The notes beneath the pieces are model-generated. The model had not been told where the DNA came from and made no database searches. It worked only from the letters and a program-made list of their open reading frames with translations. Below, in pieces: positions 16,895-26,151 of a stretch of 42,151 nucleotides of DNA; position 1 is the first letter of the stretch; each line of letters begins with the position of its first letter. Position numbers and translations under genes: made by a program. The DNA is taken from positions 1-42,151 of the forward strand of contig QZKB01000030.1 in NCBI GenBank assembly GCA_003599415.1, read 5' to 3'. This stretch comes from Ignavibacteriales bacterium. GTDB lineage: Bacteria > Bacteroidota > Ignavibacteria > Ignavibacteriales > SURF-24.

Positions 16895-19234
16895 ATGCCA
16901 AGGTTTCTTCTCGTTTTTATTTTACTTTTACCGGCTCTTTCAATTTTTGCACAGAACAGAAATGATGCAACGGTTAGCGGATATGTTTTTGATAATGAAT
17001 CCGGCGAAGCTCTTATTGGGGCAAGCGTTTATATTAAAGATCTTAATATCGGGGCAACAACTAATGTCAGCGGGTATTTTGTAATTCCGAATTCACCTGT
17101 TGGACACAGAACAATAATTGCTTCTTATCTTGGTTACAAACCGTTTTCCAGGAAAATTGTTTTAACCAAAGGTGAAAATGAAATTCTGAAAATCTATCTT
17201 ATACCGGAAGCAGTACAAACGAAAGAAGTTGTTGTTACTGGTGATTCAATACCAACCATAGAAAAACTATTTGTTAAACCTGTTTCAAAGGTTGAGTTAA
17301 ATGCTAAACAGATTAATAATATACCGCGTGTAATTGAAGCTGACTTGCTGAGATCTCTTCAGACTTTACCCGGTATTCAGCCGTTATCGGATTTCTCTTC
17401 TGCACTTTATGTAAGAGGAGGAACACCCGACCAGAATTTGTACCAGGTAGATGGAACAGATGTTTACAATCCCGAACATGCTTTTGGATTGTTTTCAACC
17501 TTCAATACTAATGCGATTAAAAAAGTTGAATTGTCTAAAGGTGGATTCAGCGCTGAATACGGTGGAAGACTTTCATCAGTCTTAAGTGTTAATAATCTTG
17601 ATGGCAACAGGAATAATTTTCAGGGAGATGTGAATGTAAGTCTTTTGTCTGGTGCGACTACCTTGCAAATGCCTCTTGGTAATCTTGGATCAATTTCAGG
17701 TTCATTCAGAAGAACTTATCTTGATCAAACTTATGCAAAATATATTGATGAGATTCCGGCTTATTATTTCTGGGATGGTAATGTAAAAGCTTTCCTTGAT
17801 TTAGATGATAAGAATAAAGTAGTTATAAGTTTCTTTGGCGGAAGGGATAATCTTGATTATAAATTTGATAAGGATGCTCCTTCTTCACTCGGATTTCATT
17901 ATGATTGGGGTAACACATCCGGCAGTGTTAACTGGAAAAGAATTTTTACTTCGAAATTATTTGCCAACTTCTGGATTACCGCAAGCAGGTTCACTTCACT
18001 TTTCGATTTTGAAGATGTGAATATGAGAGAGTATAACAAGATTACAGATTACTCAGCTAAAGGTAGTCTTGAATATTATTTGTCCGATCAATGGTCTATG
18101 AGATTCGGCTTTGAACAAAAATTAATTCATGGTGTGTTGGAAGAAAAATTTCCCGGTGGTAAAGTTGATGCACAAAAACACAGAAACCATTCGGCAGGGT
18201 ATTTTACCGCAAACTGGAAACCAACAACAGATTGGGATATTGAAGCAGGTTTGCGCTATGATTATTTCAATGCGGAAAAAGATTTTCAGAATATCGATCC
18301 AAGGTTTTCTGTTAAGTATAGACTAACCGAAACTTCAAATCTGAAATTTGCAACCGGCGTGTTTCATCAATACGTAAACAGAATGCCGAGATTATTTTTT
18401 GCGAGTATCTGGACCACTGCCGACCAGTATACTTCAGGCTCAAGTGCGCAACATTATATCTTGAGTTATCAGAAAGAAATAGGGCAGATTTATGAACTTG
18501 AAATAGAAACGTTTTATAAAAAATATAACAACATCCATCAGTTTAACCAGACAATGCTTACTGAGATTGAAGCTGACAGGTATGATAATAACGAACCTGT
18601 TTTTACTGAAACACGAGGCTTGTTTAATACCGGTGACGGTGAATCCTACGGCCTGGAAATTCTATTACGAAAAGATTACGGAGCAATTACCGGCTGGGTT
18701 GGTTATTCTCTTGCAAGAACGGATTATACTTTTGATGGATTAAACCAGGGCAAATCATTTATACCAAGGCACGACAGAACTTCTACAATTAACTTAGTTG
18801 CCAATACAGATATTAATAAACTCTGGGCAGAAGTTTTTGGAAGTTCGGGTGATGAAGGTAATTCAAATTGGTTATTTGGTATGAACTTTATTTACTCAAC
18901 CGGGCAGCCGCTTACTGTTCCAAACTCTGCTTATGTTGCAAGAACATTACCTGATTGGGAAGGGAACCAGAATTCAATTTCACTTTACCCGACGCAGCTT
19001 AATACCGTAAGATTACCGGCGTACATAAGAATGGACATCAGTATAACGTGGGAGAAGAAATATAAGGGATGGACACTTGCCCCTTACCTGCAGATTTTTA
19101 ATGTGGGCAACAGAAAGAATGTCTGGTTTATTGAGTACGATAATAAATTAAAAGATGATAAAGTGGAGCAGGAAATAAATACGATCGGAATGATTCCTTT
19201 CCTGCCAAGCATTGGTGTTAATATTAAATTCTAA
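16895..19234 (+). CDS. TonB-dependent outer membrane receptor
   Basis: A 779-residue outer-membrane receptor. In order: signal peptide ending at FAQ, a carboxypeptidase-regulatory-like beta-sandwich (about 25-110, VSGYVFDNESGEALIGASVYI), a plug domain (about 130-235, with LYVRGGTPDQNLYQVDGTDV and GGFSAEYGGRLSSVL), and a beta barrel to the C-terminus ending in an aromatic strand (PSIGVNIKF). It imports a substrate too large for porins using the proton motive force via TonB. There is no SusD gene; instead a DUF4249-type lipoprotein and a small barrel-like protein follow on the same strand. An AAGGGAG ribosome site precedes the ATG. The substrate is unknown; metal chelates or peptides are as possible as glycans. 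Confidence 0.95.
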   Translation: MPRFLLVFILLLPALSIFAQNRNDATVSGYVFDNESGEALIGASVYIKDLNIGATTNVSGYFVIPNSPVGHRTIIASYLGYKPFSRKIVLTKGENEILKIYLIPEAVQTKEVVVTGDSIPTIEKLFVKPVSKVELNAKQINNIPRVIEADLLRSLQTLPGIQPLSDFSSALYVRGGTPDQNLYQVDGTDVYNPEHAFGLFSTFNTNAIKKVELSKGGFSAEYGGRLSSVLSVNNLDGNRNNFQGDVNVSLLSGATTLQMPLGNLGSISGSFRRTYLDQTYAKYIDEIPAYYFWDGNVKAFLDLDDKNKVVISFFGGRDNLDYKFDKDAPSSLGFHYDWGNTSGSVNWKRIFTSKLFANFWITASRFTSLFDFEDVNMREYNKITDYSAKGSLEYYLSDQWSMRFGFEQKLIHGVLEEKFPGGKVDAQKHRNHSAGYFTANWKPTTDWDIEAGLRYDYFNAEKDFQNIDPRFSVKYRLTETSNLKFATGVFHQYVNRMPRLFFASIWTTADQYTSGSSAQHYILSYQKEIGQIYELEIETFYKKYNNIHQFNQTMLTEIEADRYDNNEPVFTETRGLFNTGDGESYGLEILLRKDYGAITGWVGYSLARTDYTFDGLNQGKSFIPRHDRTSTINLVANTDINKLWAEVFGSSGDEGNSNWLFGMNFIYSTGQPLTVPNSAYVARTLPDWEGNQNSISLYPTQLNTVRLPAYIRMDISITWEKKYKGWTLAPYLQIFNVGNRKNVWFIEYDNKLKDDKVEQEINTIGMIPFLPSIGVNIKF

Positions 19235-19258
19235 ATTAGGAAAACGGAGAAACGAAAA

Positions 19259-20161
19259 ATGAATAAAATAAAATATTTAGTTGTATTAGTAATTGGATTA
19301 TTATCACTTGCAGGCTGCGGTGAAGGTAAGGTTGATATTTCCGAAGCAGAATATGAACCCAAGATTGTCGTTGATGCTTATATATATCCGGGTAAAAAAG
19401 TTGAGTTGGTTTATATTACGCGTAATGTTCCGTTAGATAAAAATTTTGATTTAAGTAAGGTTTTATTGACTGATGCAAATGCAAGAATAACTGACCTTAC
19501 CGATGGTAAAATATATATGCTTGAATACAATCCTTCAAAATTATCCTATGAATATAATGGCAGCGACCTGGCGATTCAAAACGGTAAAAGTTATAAACTT
19601 GAAGTTGAAGCAACTATAGACGGAAAAAATCTAAGAACAAGCTCAGTTACGACTGTTCCTTTAAATGGTTTTAACATTAATAAACTTGATCCTGAAGTTA
19701 TGAAGTACAGGTTAACTGATGAGAATGATATTGTAAAAAAAATAAATGTAAGTTTTTCTCCCGCTGCAAATGCTGAGATTTACGGTATATCAATTACAGC
19801 ATTAAATCCTACTATAAAGAATTTTATTTACGATAACGCTTACCATAGCGATCTTGATACGAATGATGTCATTGAGGATTTTGATTCATATAAACAGCAA
19901 ATGTACTGGCTGCAGAATTCCAAGAACGATGCAACCCAGCTTGATATTGATGTTGAATGGCACGCAATCTGGTTTTATACGGATTACCGTGTAATAATTT
20001 ATGCGGGGGATAAGAACTTCAAGGATTTCCTTTTAACGCATAAGAATGTACAGGAGATGGACGGAAATTTCCACGAACCGAAACTTCACCTTGAAGGTGA
20101 CGGAATTGGAGTATTTGCTTCTGCAATTCCTGATACAGTATATTTCCGAATAATAAAATAA
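19259..20161 (+). CDS. DUF4249-type surface lipoprotein
   Basis: A 300-residue lipoprotein: signal peptide ending LLSLAGC, with Cys20 as the lipidation site. The mature part starts with a strand-rich segment (EPKIVVDAYIYPGKKVELVYITR) of the sort seen in DUF4249 proteins, which regularly accompany TonB receptors in Bacteroidota. It starts 24 bases after the receptor gene and is very probably co-transcribed. By position it should sit at the outer membrane and assist the receptor in ligand capture, in the way SusD-like proteins do for sugars; this is inference, since no function has been shown for this domain as far as I know. Confidence 0.8.
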   Translation: MNKIKYLVVLVIGLLSLAGCGEGKVDISEAEYEPKIVVDAYIYPGKKVELVYITRNVPLDKNFDLSKVLLTDANARITDLTDGKIYMLEYNPSKLSYEYNGSDLAIQNGKSYKLEVEATIDGKNLRTSSVTTVPLNGFNINKLDPEVMKYRLTDENDIVKKINVSFSPAANAEIYGISITALNPTIKNFIYDNAYHSDLDTNDVIEDFDSYKQQMYWLQNSKNDATQLDIDVEWHAIWFYTDYRVIIYAGDKNFKDFLLTHKNVQEMDGNFHEPKLHLEGDGIGVFASAIPDTVYFRIIK

Positions 20162-20176
20162 TCTTAGGGAGGTTAA

Positions 20177-20800
20177 GTGAAAAAACTATTTTTGATATTA
20201 ATGATATTATCCGCATCGCTGTTTGGGCAGGAAGAAACTCTGATCTCAGGCCAAGTTGAGCATGGTGGCTTTGGCGGCCCCGTTCTTAAAATGACCTCAG
20301 TTAAAAATGAATTTGGTGTGCTTGTTGGCGGTTACGGCGGATGGCTCATCAATCATACCTTTATGATTGGCGGCGGCGGTTACGGACTTGTGAATAAAAT
20401 TAAAGGGAATGATGCTGCCCAGTTAGCATACCAGGTTTATACTGACAGACCTGTAAACATTGAATTTGGTTATGGCGGTGTTGTGTTTGAATATATTCAT
20501 AATTCAAACTCATTAATTCATTTCGCATTTTCAGCATTAATTGGTGCAGGTGGTGTAACTTATAATGAACGTGATTATGATGACTGGAATTGGGGCGAAC
20601 ATCGTGATGACGGCAGACCGAATGACGCTTTCTTTGTAGCGGAACCTGAAATTAAAGCAGAGTTAAATGTTGCAAGCTTTTTCAGGGTGAATGTTGGCGG
20701 AAGTTACAGGTTTGTAAGCGGTGTTAATATAATCGGATTAAAAAATTCTGATCTAAGCGGTCCTTCAGCTAATATTACATTTAAGTTTGGCAAATTCTGA
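20177..20800 (+). CDS. Probable outer-membrane or periplasmic beta-rich protein
   Basis: A 207-residue secreted protein starting at GTG 20177 with a good GGGAGG ribosome site 15 bases after the DUF4249-type gene. The signal peptide ends near LFGQ. The mature chain is very rich in glycine and aromatic residues in alternating strands (GVLVGGYGGWLINHTFMIGGGGYGL, best read as GVLVGGYGGW then INHTFMIGGGGYG), and ends in NITFKFGKF, a typical barrel-closing strand. This suggests a small eight-strand outer-membrane barrel. It is the third gene of the TonB operon and may help assembly or transport there; the exact role is unknown. Confidence 0.75.
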   Translation: MKKLFLILMILSASLFGQEETLISGQVEHGGFGGPVLKMTSVKNEFGVLVGGYGGWLINHTFMIGGGGYGLVNKIKGNDAAQLAYQVYTDRPVNIEFGYGGVVFEYIHNSNSLIHFAFSALIGAGGVTYNERDYDDWNWGEHRDDGRPNDAFFVAEPEIKAELNVASFFRVNVGGSYRFVSGVNIIGLKNSDLSGPSANITFKFGKF

Positions 20801-20815
20801 TTGAATGATTTTTAT

Positions 20816-20848
20816 AGGAGATATCGTTTGAGAAGTATGATATCTCCT
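20816..20848. terminator. Hairpin between convergent genes
   Basis: AGGAGATATC (20816-20825) and GATATCTCCT (20839-20848) are exact inverted repeats with a 13-base loop, 15 bases after the stop of the barrel gene. There is no strong U-run, so it may be a weak or factor-dependent terminator. A CCTTTTCCC/GGGGAAGGG repeat-like segment follows at about 20863-20880. Confidence 0.5.
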
Positions 20849-20898
20849 GTTGTCCATTTCATCAACCTTTTCCCTGGGGAAGGGTAAGGGATGGGCTT

Positions 20899-23778
20899 TT
20901 ATTCATATCCAATTGCTTTCACTACCGCATCATGAATTTTTGACCTGAATTTGTACAACTTAGTATTTGCTCTTGTAGGATAAACACGATTTGTAAGTAG
21001 CACAACAAACAGATCTCTATCCTTATCAGCCCAAACCGATGTTCCTGTAAAACCGGTATGACCGATTGAGTTCATTGAAAACAACGTACCAGCTGATGAG
21101 TTTTCGGCAGATTTTGTATCCCACCCTAAACCTCTTGTACTCTGGTCTGTTTGTTTCTTGGTCCACATTTCAATTGTTGATGGTTCAATAATTTGTTTGC
21201 TGCCGTACTTTCCTTTCTGTAGAATCATCTGAAGGAATACAGAAAGATCATTTACATTTGAAAACAAACCGGCATTACCTGAAACTCCTCCAAGCATAAA
21301 TGCTGTTTCATCGTGCACCTGACCCTGCACAACTTTCATCCTGAAGTAATCATCATTTTCAGTTGGAGCACATTTGTTCCATATGCTTTTGGGCGGGCAG
21401 TACATTGTACTGTTCATCTTTAAAGGAGCAAAGGCTTTTTCTTTTAAAAATTCATCCAGTCCTTTGCCTGTTATTCTTTCCATAACCTGCTGAAGTGTAA
21501 TCATACCAAGACAGCTATAGACATATTCTTTGCCGGGAGGATTATCTAATTTCATCGTCATTATAGCATTAATAACATCTTCACGCGTTTTTAATGTTTT
21601 GTAGAATGGAACCCATGCCGGCAAACCCGAGTTATGAAGCAGAAGGTTTCTTATTGTAACTTTATCCTTGCCGTTATTGTTGAACTCAGGCAGGTAATCT
21701 TTCACAAGCTTATCAAGTACCAATTTGCCTTCATCATATAAGATCATTGCGGCAGTTGTAGTTCCAATTACCTTTGAGACAGAAGCCAAATCAAATAATG
21801 TTTCGGTTGTCATCTCAGGTGAAGATTTATCGTAAGTATATCTTCCGTATGCTTTTTTGTAAAGGATTTTTCCTTTGTATCCAATAGCAATAACAGCACC
21901 CGGGCAGGCAGAATCTTTTATCGCAGTATTAATCAGTGAGTCAACTTTTGTAAAATTATATCCCGATAATTCCTCGTCATCCGGCACTCTTAGTTTATTA
22001 GAAACCATCCGGATACCATCACCATATTTATAAGAAGTATTACTTAGTGTTATCGGGAGCTTCCCGGTTATATCAATTTTTCCGGTAATAGCTTTGAATA
22101 AAGCATTCTGGGAAACTTTGGAATCTCCATAACTGCATAAATAAGTTTTAACTTCAGGAATACTTGAAAGGATGTACGGATTACCAAGGCTCATCACAAT
22201 GGTTGGTTTATTAAGCTTGTTAACCTTTTCAATAAAAGTGATATGGTTTTCCGGCAGATCAATTTCTCCACTGAATGATCTTACTTTTGTTATAACAGGA
22301 ATTAATATCAGATCAGATTTCTGCGCAGACTTATAAGCTTCCTCGTATTCATCTTCATCACTGTTCCTGCCAAAGCCAAATTCCTCAAGCAATGGATATT
22401 CTTCTTTAAATAATTTAACGATATCATAATCGGGTTGTTTTTTCAGATCATTTAAAACAACACAAGTTACCTTGGAAAACTCCAGATCATTTACCGGTAG
22501 CAGGCAGTCATCATCTTTAACAAGAGTAATTGATTTATCTGCAATGTCCTGAGCAAGACGAATGTAAGCATTATTTGTTAACCTGTTCTCCAAACCTTCA
22601 ACCTGAACAAATTTATTGTCATTCAGGTTAACCCATCTTTTAGCTGCAAGAATTTTTCTGACGCTGTAATCAATTCTCTCTTTGCTTATATCTCCGTTTT
22701 GTACTGCATCGTAAATCGCATTAATTGCATTCTCTTCGTCACCGGGAAAAAGCAGGCAGTCATTACCGGCTTTTACAGCATACACAGCAGCATCTGCATC
22801 AGAAAATTCATTGGTCACACCTTTCATATTAAGAGCATCAGTTACAATTAGTCCTCTGAATTTCAAATCATTTTTTAATAGGCCGGAAATAATATTTTCC
22901 GAAAGAGAAGAAGGAATACCGGAAGCATATTCATAAGCAGGCACTTCAAGATGACCTACCATAACAGACTTTACATCATTTTCAATTGCTTTCTTAAAGG
23001 GAACTAAATCATGTATTTCAAACTCTTCTTTGCTGTGTGTAAGCAATGGAAGTTTTTGGTGTGAGTCTGTAGAAGAAGACCCATGACCGGGGAAATGTTT
23101 TACAGTGGAGAGAATATGCTCTTCATTGCAGCCTTTTATAAACGCATCTGCCAACTTTGATGTTAATGCGGCATTATCAGAAAATGCCCTTATATTAATT
23201 ATTGGATTATGGGGGTTATCATTAAGATCAACAGTAGGAGCATAATTCTGATGCACACCAATTAAGTTTGACTGACGTGAAGTAATTTTTCCCATCCAGT
23301 AAGCAAGGTTGGAATCATCTGCGGCAGCTACAGCCATATTGTAAGGAAATTCAAGACCATCCTTTAACCGCATTCCAAGCCCGCGCTCAAAGTCTGATGA
23401 TATAAGCAATGGTACTTGTGCAGCTTCCTGTGCTTTGTTAGTAAGCCATACCTGGTCACTAATATTTCCTTCAAGAAAAAGTAGCCCGCCTACTTTTAAA
23501 TCTTTAACAAGGTGAATAACTCTTTCATAATCTTTGGAAGTTGTATCCTGAGATTTTGCTTCTGCCCATGGAAAAACCATCTGAGCGCACTTCTCGAATA
23601 AAGTCATCTTGTTTAGAACTGAATCAACCCATTTAATTTCAGTTGCATTTAAGTTGAATACTGCAACAGCATCAGTATTGTCCAAAGTTGATTTGGATGG
23701 TAATATCCCGCTTTTACAAATGCTGAATGTAAACAAGGAAACAATTAATAAAAGCGGAACGTGTTTAATTATTTTCAT
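20899..23778 (-). CDS. Exported GH3 beta-N-acetylhexosaminidase fused to a beta-lactamase-fold domain
   Basis: A 959-residue two-enzyme fusion with an N-terminal signal sequence (possible lipid Cys21, imperfect lipobox). Residues of about 50-390 are a GH3 domain of NagZ type: KHFPGHG (227-233), the Asp238/His240 dyad in STDSH, and nucleophile Asp314 in IVTDALNMKG. Residues 400-595 resemble the GH3 C-terminal domain. Residues of about 605-950 are a class C beta-lactamase/serine esterase fold with SVSK (Ser666, Lys669), Tyr754 and GHTG (906-909). NagZ-type enzymes remove N-acetylglucosamine from muropeptides; the second domain may act on the peptide or an acyl group. The usual YxN motif reads YSC here. 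It is followed upstream by an AmpG-like permease gene two bases away, which supports peptidoglycan recycling. Confidence 0.93.
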   Translation of the reverse strand: MKIIKHVPLLLIVSLFTFSICKSGILPSKSTLDNTDAVAVFNLNATEIKWVDSVLNKMTLFEKCAQMVFPWAEAKSQDTTSKDYERVIHLVKDLKVGGLLFLEGNISDQVWLTNKAQEAAQVPLLISSDFERGLGMRLKDGLEFPYNMAVAAADDSNLAYWMGKITSRQSNLIGVHQNYAPTVDLNDNPHNPIINIRAFSDNAALTSKLADAFIKGCNEEHILSTVKHFPGHGSSSTDSHQKLPLLTHSKEEFEIHDLVPFKKAIENDVKSVMVGHLEVPAYEYASGIPSSLSENIISGLLKNDLKFRGLIVTDALNMKGVTNEFSDADAAVYAVKAGNDCLLFPGDEENAINAIYDAVQNGDISKERIDYSVRKILAAKRWVNLNDNKFVQVEGLENRLTNNAYIRLAQDIADKSITLVKDDDCLLPVNDLEFSKVTCVVLNDLKKQPDYDIVKLFKEEYPLLEEFGFGRNSDEDEYEEAYKSAQKSDLILIPVITKVRSFSGEIDLPENHITFIEKVNKLNKPTIVMSLGNPYILSSIPEVKTYLCSYGDSKVSQNALFKAITGKIDITGKLPITLSNTSYKYGDGIRMVSNKLRVPDDEELSGYNFTKVDSLINTAIKDSACPGAVIAIGYKGKILYKKAYGRYTYDKSSPEMTTETLFDLASVSKVIGTTTAAMILYDEGKLVLDKLVKDYLPEFNNNGKDKVTIRNLLLHNSGLPAWVPFYKTLKTREDVINAIMTMKLDNPPGKEYVYSCLGMITLQQVMERITGKGLDEFLKEKAFAPLKMNSTMYCPPKSIWNKCAPTENDDYFRMKVVQGQVHDETAFMLGGVSGNAGLFSNVNDLSVFLQMILQKGKYGSKQIIEPSTIEMWTKKQTDQSTRGLGWDTKSAENSSAGTLFSMNSIGHTGFTGTSVWADKDRDLFVVLLTNRVYPTRANTKLYKFRSKIHDAVVKAIGYE

Positions 23779-23780
23779 AA

Positions 23781-25058
23781 TTACTTCTTTTCATCTTCTT
23801 CTAATGGTATAAAGAATAATGTAACAATTCCCGGTATTCCCAGCAATATAGTGGTGATAAAAAACATTTGGTAACCCAAAGCCTGCTGAAGAACTCCGGC
23901 AATAAATCCTGGCAGCATCATACCAGCGGCCATTAAACCGGTAGAGATTGCATAGTGAGCAGTTTTATACTGGCTCTTGTTAGCAAGATACATCAGGTAA
24001 ACCATGTAAGCAGTAAAACCAAATCCATATGAAAATTGTTCGAATGCAACAAATGGTGCAGCCAAGTATCCATCAGGGCGAACAAAGGTTAAAGTAACAT
24101 AAACCATCATCGGTAACTGAATTATTAAAGCCATTGGCCATAAGCATTTTTTAAGTCCGTACTTCTTTATAATTAACCCGCCGACTATTCCGCCTGCAAG
24201 TAAACTTCCTACACCAATGGTCCCGTAAACAATACCAACCTGCTCAAGCAGTAATCCAAGTCCGCCTACTTCTGGTTTATCAACTAAAAACAATGGTGCA
24301 ATTTTAATAAGAAATGCTTCACCGAACCGGTAAAGGAAAATAAATGCTAATATGATCCCAATCTTTTCTTGTTTAAAGTATGTAACGAATACATCTGTAA
24401 AAGCGCTTTTTGTTTTAGGAGCAGGTTTATCAATTTCCGGATAAGGAAGCATAAATCTATGGTAAACGAAAAGCAGAATATAAATACCAGCAGCAATACT
24501 AAATGAGATTGTCCAGCTGAAAACAACATTGTTCTGGTTTGTCGGATCAGCAGTGTTTGATAAAATCATACCTGCAAGCCAAACTAAAAATCCTTGTCCA
24601 AAGATCATCGATAATCTGTAGAATGTTGACCTGATGCCTACAAATCCAGCCTGGTTATCTTTATCAAGCGCTAAAAGATAAAATCCATCTGCTGCAATAT
24701 CGTGTGTGGCAGAAACAAATGCACCTATAAAAAATGCAGCTAAAGAAAGGTAAAAGAAAATTGAAAAGTGAAGAGATAAAGCAACTGCTGCAAGGCAGAA
24801 CGTCATTGCAAGTTGTGTAAATATAATCCAGTTTCTTTTTGTTGAATTAGTATCAACGACTGGACCCCAGAACATTTTAATTACCCAAGGCAGATAAAGC
24901 AAACTTGTCCATGCTGCTATTGTTGCATTATCAACCCCCATCTTTTTGTAAAGCAGGACAGAGACAGCATTAATTAAAATGTAAGGTGTGCCTTCGGCAA
25001 AATATAATGTTGGAATAAACGACCAGGGATTCCTGGTTGCGATTTTTTCTTTAGCCAT
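23781..25058 (-). CDS. AmpG-like muropeptide permease (MFS)
   Basis: A 425-residue major facilitator protein with about twelve membrane helices. The opening NPWSFIPTLYFAEGTPYILIN and the segment FVSATHDIAADGFYLLAL (helix 4 region, ATHDIAADG) are characteristic of AmpG, which imports anhydromuropeptides released during wall turnover. The start is taken at ATG 25058: a possible TTG at 25076 lies upstream of the GAGGAG ribosome site and would leave that site inside the gene. It stands between a sugar kinase gene (44-62 bases upstream) and the GH3 fusion (two bases downstream), and the three form one operon. Amino sugars or other glycans remain possible cargo. Confidence 0.88.
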   Translation of the reverse strand: MAKEKIATRNPWSFIPTLYFAEGTPYILINAVSVLLYKKMGVDNATIAAWTSLLYLPWVIKMFWGPVVDTNSTKRNWIIFTQLAMTFCLAAVALSLHFSIFFYLSLAAFFIGAFVSATHDIAADGFYLLALDKDNQAGFVGIRSTFYRLSMIFGQGFLVWLAGMILSNTADPTNQNNVVFSWTISFSIAAGIYILLFVYHRFMLPYPEIDKPAPKTKSAFTDVFVTYFKQEKIGIILAFIFLYRFGEAFLIKIAPLFLVDKPEVGGLGLLLEQVGIVYGTIGVGSLLAGGIVGGLIIKKYGLKKCLWPMALIIQLPMMVYVTLTFVRPDGYLAAPFVAFEQFSYGFGFTAYMVYLMYLANKSQYKTAHYAISTGLMAAGMMLPGFIAGVLQQALGYQMFFITTILLGIPGIVTLFFIPLEEDEKK

Positions 25059-25120
25059 TAATTTATAACTCCTCAAGTAATAGAATAAAATTCATCTAAT
25101 AAAAATATATTTTGAAAATA

Positions 25121-26041
25121 TTAACCTTTAATTTTTTCTTTAGCTAAAAAGATTGCTCCCATAGCAGGCGGGTAATCAGCTTCTTTTATATTTACATTTG
25201 GGGCGAACTTAACAACTTTCTCTTTAAACGTTCGGGCGAAAAAATTATCGGTTGTAATAAGGCTGCCAATAAGAGATAAATCCAAAACAGGGAGATTAAG
25301 CTTTTTAAGCATAGCGAGTATGTGAAGTACCAGTTCGTAGCTTTCATCTTCCACAATATGATGACAAACTTCATCACCCTGCTCAGCTGCCTGAATAACA
25401 AGCGGAGCAGCAGAAGCAATATCAAAATTGTTTTTGTAAACCTGGATAATTAATTCTTCCTGTGTTTTTATATCAAATTTTTCTGCCACAAGCTTTGCAA
25501 GTGTTGTCTTATGACCGCGTTCATCAAAATGCTTTCCCAGCATTGTAAGGCCCTGTCTTCCGATTGAATACCCGCTACCCTGATCGCCGAGAAATCTTCC
25601 GAATCCGCCGACCCTGTGAATTTTTCCTTCTGCATCTTTACCGAACATAATTGATCCGGTACCTGCAATCATTATACTTCCGGGTTTTCCGGAGAAAGCG
25701 CCCTCAAGTGCAATACGCGCATCGCTATCAACATAAAAATTAACTTTATAATTTTTAGCAGCGCAATATTCGGTAAATGCATTCTGAAGTCTGTCCGCAT
25801 CAATTCTTCTGCCTGCACCGGTAGTACCTATTACTACGTAACCAAAATCTTCATATGTCGCATTTAATTTTTCTTTGCATTCTGAAATTAGTGAGTAAAG
25901 CGTTTCAGATACTTTTTCCGTGCCGATTATAAGAAAATTTGAAGGTCCGCCCGAGCATTTGTGTAGAATATTTCCATCAAGGTCTGTGGCAACGCAGGCT
26001 GTCTTGGTTCCACCTCCGTCCATTCCAATTAGGTATTTCAT
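25121..26041 (-). CDS. BadF/BadG-type sugar kinase, probable N-acetylglucosamine kinase
   Basis: A 306-residue kinase of the ASKHA fold in the BadF/BadG/BcrA/BcrD group, which includes N-acetylglucosamine and N-acetylmuramic acid kinases. The phosphate-1 loop is MDGGGTKTACVATD at residues 7-20; the phosphate-2 and sugar region includes VDSDARIAL and IMIAGTGSIMFG, followed by GGFGRFLGDQGSGYSIGRQG (180-200 region), which carries the conserved GDEGSG-like motif with Gln for Glu. It would phosphorylate amino sugars that enter the cell after wall turnover. AGGAGGAG precedes the ATG. Downstream genes are the AmpG-like permease and the GH3 fusion; a terminator upstream separates it from the symporter gene. 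The exact sugar is inferred. Confidence 0.85.
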   Translation of the reverse strand: MKYLIGMDGGGTKTACVATDLDGNILHKCSGGPSNFLIIGTEKVSETLYSLISECKEKLNATYEDFGYVVIGTTGAGRRIDADRLQNAFTEYCAAKNYKVNFYVDSDARIALEGAFSGKPGSIMIAGTGSIMFGKDAEGKIHRVGGFGRFLGDQGSGYSIGRQGLTMLGKHFDERGHKTTLAKLVAEKFDIKTQEELIIQVYKNNFDIASAAPLVIQAAEQGDEVCHHIVEDESYELVLHILAMLKKLNLPVLDLSLIGSLITTDNFFARTFKEKVVKFAPNVNIKEADYPPAMGAIFLAKEKIKG

Positions 26042-26103
26042 GTATAACTCCTCCTAGAGCAAGAAATGTTTTGCGCAAGATATGAAAAATTAGGAGAACT
26101 TTA

Positions 26104-26131
26104 AAAAAGAAAAGCCGCTGAAAAGCGGCTT
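26104..26131 (-). terminator. Rho-independent terminator after the symporter gene
   Basis: AAGCCGCT (26112-26119) and AGCGGCTT (26124-26131) form a perfect eight-pair stem with a four-base loop. On the minus strand it is followed by TTCTTTTTT. It ends the symporter transcript and means the kinase operon probably has its own promoter between about 26042 and 26100. Confidence 0.85.
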
Positions 26132-26151
26132 AATAAGCAGATAGAAAAAAT

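Noticed and set aside
25059-25076. TTG start for the AmpG-like permease
   Set aside because: The GAGGAG ribosome site lies after this TTG, so translation should begin at ATG 25058.
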